From Medicago truncatula (lineage: Eukaryota > Streptophyta > Magnoliopsida > Fabales > Fabaceae): a stretch of DNA of 64,000 nt. Shown here one piece after another: positions 55,985-64,000 of the stretch. A program made the translations under genes and the position numbers. Where the stretch lies: positions 5,716,501 to 5,780,500 of the forward strand of contig NC_053044.1 of assembly GCF_003473485.1 (NCBI RefSeq). The letters are read 5' to 3'. The notes under the pieces are model-generated. The model ran no database searches, had not been told where the DNA came from, and saw only the letters and a list, made by a program, of their open reading frames with translations. Position 1 is the stretch's first letter, and every line of letters begins with the position of its first letter.

Positions 55985-56215
55985 CTACCATGCCTCTAAC
56001 ATTGACAAAGAGGTTTCATTTTGTGAACAATCTCTAGTACTTCTTGAAGAAGATTCAACCTGAATTGGATGATGAACTGTCCCAGTATAGAACCCAGGTT
56101 GGCAAGGTTTAGGCAACAATTTTTCACCATTCAACATTAAGACCACATATGACATGTTTGGTCTATGCTCTGGTATTTGTTGGACACATAGTAGACAAAC
56201 ATGAATACATCACAA
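55985..56215 (-). pseudogene. Last-exon relic of an S-receptor-like kinase
   Basis: The minus frame reads [40 protein letters not shown], and ends [15 protein letters not shown] before TAG at 55985-55987. It parallels the last exon of the intact kinase 1.1 kb away (FIHVGLLCVQQLPENRPNMS to SISLLEAR). A TGA directly precedes CIHV, and no other kinase exons are found between it and 57061. It is a decayed tandem copy. Confidence 0.75.
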
Positions 56216-57060
56216 ATTCACAATATTTCACATGGAATGGTTGTACCATTGAACATGTCATCCATTCGATATCGAACTTTTTAATCTATTAAACCATTAA
56301 CCACAAATTTGAATGTAATTAACAATGAACGTTAGATGTTCAAATCTAGATGTAATTGGAACAATTGAAATAGTGGTTGATACAACTTTTTTGTTAATAA
56401 AGTTTAGTTGATAGAGACCAACGAAGATTGAGTACAGCAGAAGAGGTTAGACTTCCACAAACCAACAAACTAATGTTGAAATTTTAGCTGAGAGGTAGTC
56501 ACATTTAATGTCTCATACACCTTGAATTGGATTACTTCTAGTAGAGAAAACACATTGAAAATAACAAAAAAAAAATGTTTAGTTGATGGTTAACGAGTTA
56601 TCAAATTTTGAAATAGTCAATAATTATTCGTTATTGAACTATGTTAACCAAGCTATCGAATTTAGGTGTCTTAAATTTATGATCAAATAGAGGGCATGTT
56701 GCAGCATCATATAAACAACCACATTCCATAAGCTAGCTAGAAAAGGAGATTTTAAATACCAAACGATTCTACAAATGGTCAGCACATTTTCAATTTGGAG
56801 CAAGCAAGTCGCACATTTCAATTATCCCTTTAACTTGTAACAAAAGAAACTTAAAAGACTAATTTGTTATAAACATCTAACTTAAAGGATTGCACGAGGT
56901 ATTTGACCTTTATAATACCAGTTGAAACTTTGCTTTTACAACAGGAATTTATTTAGAATCACTGAACCATACTAACACAAAATTACTCATATATATAAAA
57001 ACCAAATTCTTCAGCACATTTTTAACAGTATTTCATCCATACAAGTATCACAGTCACACT
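56216..57060. other. Spacer between the kinase relic and the intact kinase gene
   Basis: No gene is seen. The right part contains the 3' untranslated region of the intact kinase. 56840-56900 has 'aacttaaaggattgcac' phrases like those of the element at 55084-55715. Confidence 0.35.
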
Positions 57061-60673
<3,613 letters not shown>

Positions 60674-62565
60674 TCTCTTTTAGTTGGTTTGTCGTCCTCA
60701 TTTTCCTTTTATCAAGTTCCATCAAGACGAGTCAGTCCAAGTCTTTCCATGTGCGCAATAATTGATGCAAATGCAAAACAAAATCAACAAGTTTGTGGTG
60801 TATAATCTAGCCTAATCACCTTAAATCTTGGCATGTTGACCCAAGTTGACTGATTCGTTTTCAAGTCAAGACCTTCTAGTGTTACGTGTAATACGGATGA
60901 CTGAAATGAAAGGGAAAAGGAGGGACCAAAACTATCAATGTTGCAAATTGACAATTACCATCAGCACCTTATGGTTCTCCATTGTGTTTGTGTGGGTTTT
61001 CCCTGCTTTCTACTTTCTAATATCATGTTAATTTTTTACCTGGCTTACCAAGCTTCCTCTAAAACCTTTCACTTGCCCATTTTTGGCTTGTGACCATCCC
61101 TATCCGTCATTGAAAACATTGTTTACTTCAAATAGAATTAAGACAAGTCATGGTTGGATAAACAACTTATATGCAGCCTATAGCATAATAACTTATGTAT
61201 AAGCCTTTTTTTGTGCACAATTCAATATTTGACCTGAAGACTGACTAATCCGGGAGACCAATCCCACCTTCCACTAGCCGAGGGCCCAGTTAAAGTTAGA
61301 ACAATGTTTTGTATGAACTTACCCAACACAAGAATTTCTTGGCGCCCGAGGGATTTAAACCTAAGAGCAAAAGAGGAGCATACTCCAGGTCACAAACCAA
61401 CACCATCAGGTCAACTAGGGGTTATTTCTATAGTAAAAGATAAAATAAAGTTTTTTTGTATAGTTATAAGTTGTCTTCATAAGCGAAAACATAGTTGTTT
61501 TCATAGTTCTCTAATACAGTCTTACAAAACTTATGTCAGTAGATAAGCTCAAATAAGCCACTTCTTGTCCATATGAAAATGATGTAAGGTACAAACAACA
61601 ACAACAACAACAAGAAGAAGCATGTGATATAGTACAAATTAAAGTCTTATTCAATTTTAAGTTATATAGAGTTGCCTGTGAAATGGGGTATTTGGATTGA
61701 AACATCAACAATAACTACAATGACTATTATTACTAGAAACAACAACTTATCATAAACGTATGCATGTAGAGACCTCAACCATACAGTGATCATTGAATTG
61801 GTATGTAGTGTATAACACAAACGAAATTTCAAACAATACAAATAGAATTGTAATTTGTAAAACTTAAAACTTACGCCACAATCTTTTATCTTCATTCTCA
61901 CTCAAATCAAAGCGTAAACCAGCGGCAGCTGCTAAGAAACGGCATCGTTGCAGCTGAGATCAAAATTCTCGGAGTGGAGGAATGGAAGGAAGCTAAGAAA
62001 ATGCGGAGCCATTGTTCCTTACTGCGGAGTTGATGAAATCTTCCCGCTATAGTGTAATATCAAACAATTTTATGATATTGTTTGAAGGCAAAGGCTACGG
62101 TTGACTATTATTTTTTTGTTTGGTTGCTAAATAAATAGGAGTTATTGGATTAATCCAACGGTTTATTGATAAAAAGAGAAAAACATTGCAATTGGAGGAG
62201 AGAGAAAGAGAAAAGCATTGCAATTGGATGAGAGAGAAACGTATATGCAGATCATTTTCTTCCATTTTTCTGGGTTTTATTCAGCTAATTTTTTCCCTTG
62301 AGCTTTTTTATGTTTTGAATTTAGTCGAGAGTTCTTATTACACACTGCAGGTTCATTTTAATTTTGGAAATATCCACACCTTTGTCACCAAAAATTGTAT
62401 TTTTACGGTAGAAGAAAATAAATTGGTGTAAATTTTGGAATCAATCATAGGAAAAGCAGAAACTATAAGAAAATGGAATCAATCAATAATCACCATTGTT
62501 ATACAAATTCAAATTCTTGAAACAACATCCGATCCATTTTCCCTATCAGCAAAAATTGTAAAAAC
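60674..62565. other. Upstream region of the S-receptor kinase and spacer
   Basis: The kinase promoter must lie in the left few hundred bp; no certain TATA box was seen. A MITE with a nested insertion is at 61145-61565, and (CAA)n at about 61592-61613. At 62167-62240 a short purine-rich unit with 'cattgcaattgga' is doubled. A 41-codon open stretch at about 61907-62030 (ending in TGA) is not recognised. Confidence 0.4.
61145..61565. mobile_element. hAT-like MITE with a nested SINE-like insertion
   Basis: The outer parts 'ggttggataaacaacttat', 'acttatgtataagcc' and 'ctcaaataagccac' belong to the family at 48682-49336. Between about 61207 and 61425 an unrelated segment with 'ggcgcccgagggatttaaac' (an antisense box-B-like word) separates 'taagcc' from 'atttctatagtaaaaga', which are contiguous in other members. 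Confidence 0.6.
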
Positions 62566-62731
62566 TGTCCATGGCGGTGTCTACACCACCGACGCTTCTA
62601 CTGTCTACGGCGTTGCTGCTTTCTCTCTCCTGCTTCTCAGTCAAACTGTTCTTAACGTCGCCACTAGATGTCTTTGTTGTGGTTGCAAGGAAGGCCAATC
62701 AATGAATGGAAAAGCTATGAGAAGGAAATGA
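62566..62731 (+). pseudogene. DUF1218 membrane-protein fragment
   Basis: The frame VHGGVYTTDASTVYGVAAFS, LLLLSQTVLNVATRCLCCGC matches the central part of plant DUF1218 proteins, small four-helix membrane proteins with a YGVGAF-type motif followed by a hydrophobic helix and a CCCG-type cysteine cluster (some act in lignified cell walls). The frame then diverges (KEGQSMNGKAMRRK) and stops at 62729-62731. No first helix or later exons were found. Probably a gene fragment; a poly(A) run at about 62885-62903 follows. Confidence 0.55.
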
Positions 62732-63790
62732 AGAAAAATTTGCAGAAGAGAAAGAAAGCCAACAGTACAAGAACGTTACCATGTGTTGTTTAAAAGAGAC
62801 TTTTAATCTCGATCATTTAATTCTGATCTAAGGGTCAATAAACATTCCTATTATTTTCACATAAAAAAAAATCATATTAGTTGTAAAAAAAAAAAAAAAA
62901 AAAGAGGATATCCTACTGTAGGAGATCTAAGAAGGTCTCCCACCCTAAACGACACCATTGTTTGAAGGGTTAAATATGTTTTTTGATAGTGGTAAATATG
63001 TTAATTTATTTAATTTCTTCAACTTTTAATTTGTAAAATATTGTAAAACAATTAGAATTTTTTTAACAAATATAAATTTCATATTAAATTTATGTTTTGT
63101 ATAATTTTTTTTATTGGATAGATTCTTATAATATTATGAATTTTTTTTAAAATTTTTTATTCAAAAACATGAATTCTACATTGTAGTTTACTTAAAAATC
63201 TATTCTAACAAAAATTCACTAATCACGGACGCAACCCAGTGAGCCTGCGTACGGGCGCAAAACCAAATTACAAAAAATATTAAGAGCGAACATTTGCGAA
63301 AACATTAAGATTTTAAAATCAGAAAATGGATCGACCGTCAACCCAATATCAAAATCCAAGTGTCAATATCTCCTCGAACAAACATCAAGCATAAAAAACT
63401 CTTTCGAGCATGAAGTACCAGAGTGTAGGCAGCCATGATGCCTTGAAACCTGCAGATCTTAATAAATATGGAAATATCAGTGAATCAAGGAAGACCACCA
63501 AACACAACAAGTTTCAAACAGACCGGTAAGAACTTTGATCGAAGGATGAGTCTAATTAGTAACCAGACCCTTTTGGATTTTTGAATCACCAAACCCTTTC
63601 GGGTTAAAAGAATCAACAGACCCTTTACGGGTTTATGAAACTAGCAAAAAACAAGCCACGAATATGAAATCCCATCCAATATCCGATCAAAACATAAACA
63701 CATAAACATAAAAACAGAACACCAAACCAAGTATCCAGAAAATATCAATCACTTTGAAAATAAATAATGACGATGAAAAAAATGTTCAAA
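62732..63790. other. Spacer with poly(A) tract and repeat-like sequence
   Basis: A run of about 19 A lies at 62885-62903. From 63540 the phrase 'accctttcgggtt' / 'accctttacgggtt' recurs after 'cagacccttttgg', suggesting a short repeat of 30-35 bp with three diverged units. No gene is seen. Confidence 0.4.
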
Positions 63791-63819
63791 GTTTGTGTTT
63801 TCCCGTTTTAATAAATACT

Positions 63820-64000
63820 TTGGTGATCGGGTGTGTGGTTTGTTGGAAAGTAATGTGGAATCTTGGCCTTGGTTTTCCTCTTCGTGGTGGAAGGACATTA
63901 CTTCTTTGGAGCTCTCGGTGGGAGTTAATTGGTTTAATAGAGAGGTCTTGAAAAGGATTGACAATGGGTTGAATACTAAATTTTGGCACGATTCTTGGGC
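63820..64000 (+). mobile_element. LINE-type retrotransposon fragment, cut by the window edge
   Basis: The frame CGLLESNVESWPWFSSSWWK, DITSLELSVGVNWFNREVL and KRIDNGLNTKFWHDSW is the region after reverse transcriptase in plant non-LTR elements, just before the zinc-binding domain (the SSWWKDI and FWxDxW words are typical). The upstream reverse transcriptase is not present, so the copy is 5'-truncated or begins in a rearrangement; it continues beyond 64000. Confidence 0.7.

Overview
This is a window of AT-rich plant nuclear DNA, most likely from a papilionoid legume close to Medicago. The evidence is intron-rich genes with GT-AG splice sites, a degenerate F-box gene of the type expanded in Medicago, a legume-type Ty3/gypsy element, and many small repeats that open with phrases such as 'ggtcccttaactt' and 'cctgtttggataagc'. 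The genus is inferred, not proven. All exon models were built by eye from splice sites and reading-frame continuity.

Left part (1-12.2 kb): an F-box pseudogene is followed by a tandem segmental duplication. Copy A (about 1452-5753) and copy B (about 6118-11800) each carry, on the minus strand, a truncated copy of the spliceosome gene SF3B5 and a small unrecognised gene. Copy B is longer because a 1774-bp Mutator-like element, with a 9-bp target duplication, sits in it; copy A keeps the empty site.

12.3-25 kb: LTD, a chloroplast protein for import of light-harvesting proteins, lies on the plus strand. It converges on a nine-exon gene on the minus strand (one 5' leader exon and eight coding exons) for a NEPRO-like nucleolar protein, whose introns carry a SINE with a 15-bp target duplication. 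Beyond this is a non-autonomous Mutator-like element (22311-24338) with about 170-bp inverted ends, a nested element, and a GC-rich perfect 52-bp hairpin.

25-32 kb: an RPM1-like CC-NBS-LRR resistance gene interrupted by two frameshifts is followed by a run of fold-back elements, one a 1.26-kb palindrome, and a hAT-type element with an 8-bp target duplication.

32.1-40.6 kb: one complete-length Ty3/gypsy retrotransposon with 5-bp target duplications and nearly identical 2.1-kb LTRs, but a stop codon after gag, a frameshift in pol and a deletion at the 3' end.

40.6-64 kb: an 833-residue armadillo-repeat protein related to U-box proteins but without a U-box; IMP4, the U3 snoRNP ribosome-biogenesis factor, in nine exons; the last-exon relic of a receptor kinase next to an intact 820-residue G-type lectin S-receptor-like kinase; a DUF1218 fragment; and a LINE cut by the right edge.

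The genes do not form a pathway. Two of them (IMP4 and the NEPRO-like gene) are nucleolar RNA-processing factors, and two (the NLR and the S-receptor kinase) are immune-receptor families that commonly lie in repeat-rich clusters. No CRISPR, operon or organellar structure is present. The main interest lies in transposon biology: nested and fold-back elements with readable target duplications, and a duplicated locus that gives an internal empty-site control.
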